DNA of 6,829 bases from Pseudomonas sp. (lineage in GTDB: Bacteria; Pseudomonadota; Gammaproteobacteria; Pseudomonadales; Pseudomonadaceae), in NCBI GenBank assembly GCA_026398835.1, contig JAPLSD010000585.1, positions 1 to 6,829 on the forward strand, given 5' to 3'. Positions 6,694 to 6,829 of this stretch are shown one piece after another. Every line of letters begins with the position of its first letter. Within the stretch, counting starts at the first letter, position 1. A program made the translations under genes and the position numbers. The notes under the pieces were generated by a model. That model had not been told where the DNA came from. It saw only the letters and a program-made list of their open reading frames with translations, and did no database searches.

Positions 6694-6723
6694 AAAAGCC
6701 CCGCTTTTGAGGGCGGGGCTTTT
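6694..6723. terminator. bidirectional intrinsic terminator between DUF481 and cold-shock genes
   Basis: AAAAGCCCCGC (6694-6704) and GCGGGGCTTTT (6713-6723) pair perfectly over 11 bp around an 8-nt loop. The core is a 7-bp GC-rich stem with A and T tracts on either side. On the + strand it ends the DUF481 transcript with a run of four T. On the - strand it is followed by six T, so it is stronger for the cold-shock gene, whose stop lies 16 bp before it. Confidence 0.9.
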
Positions 6724-6739
6724 GCTGTATCAGTACAAG

Positions 6740-6829
6740 TTAGATAACTTGAACTTCTTCAGCTTGCATGCCTTTCTGGCCGCGGGTAGCGACGAAAGAG
6801 ACCTGTTGGCCTTCTTTCAGGCTTTTGAA
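6740..6829 (-). CDS. CspA-family cold-shock protein, C-terminal 29 residues; 5' end outside window
   Basis: The - strand from the right edge reads FKSLKEGQQVSFVATRGQKG and then MQAEEVQVI before TAA at 6742-6740. This matches, from memory, the C-terminal part of the roughly 70-residue single cold-shock domain proteins of Pseudomonas. These are small cytoplasmic RNA/ssDNA-binding OB-fold proteins that act as RNA chaperones. The RNP1 and RNP2 motifs lie in the missing N-terminal half. The frame is intact up to the window edge. Which Csp paralogue it is, and whether it is cold-induced, cannot be told without the 5' end and its leader. Confidence 0.92.
   Translation of the reverse strand, partial: FKSLKEGQQVSFVATRGQKGMQAEEVQVI

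Overview
The window looks like core chromosome of a Pseudomonas, most likely of the fluorescens/putida type. The evidence is protein similarity recalled from memory, moderately high GC, a short REP-like palindrome (CTTCGCGGGC-TT-GCCCGCGAAG), and a dinB / lipoprotein / proS / ampG neighbourhood that I associate with this genus. No mobile element, CRISPR array, tRNA or rRNA is visible. I see no clear new defence or biosynthetic system.

Layout, left to right. (1) The 3' half of dinB (DNA polymerase IV) on the + strand, ending at 532 with a C-terminal beta-clamp-binding peptide. (2) A 71-bp gap holding a REP-like hairpin between convergent genes. (3) On the - strand, proS (prolyl-tRNA synthetase with an intact editing domain) followed 19 bp later by an uncharacterised lipoprotein gene, so probably one operon; a -10-like box lies upstream of proS. 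(4) Also on the - strand, an alkyltransferase-like (ATL) gene followed 42 bp later by ampG (muropeptide permease). The ampG 3' end carries an 18-bp in-frame tandem repeat encoding a Ser/Glu/Thr/Val tail. (5) A 164-bp divergent intergenic region with a palindrome over the ATL ribosome-binding site, a degenerate direct duplication and a plausible + strand promoter. (6) A + strand gene for a DUF481/YdiY-type outer-membrane beta-barrel protein with a signal peptide and C-terminal Trp. (7) A strong hairpin terminator shared with a convergent cold-shock protein gene, whose last 29 codons run off the right edge on the - strand.

The genes cover unrelated housekeeping jobs: translesion synthesis, tRNA charging, peptidoglycan recycling, alkylation-damage recognition, envelope and cold-shock functions. 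They do not form one pathway. The parts most worth a second look are the ampG repeat tail, the structured ATL/DUF481 intergenic region and the unknown lipoprotein behind proS.
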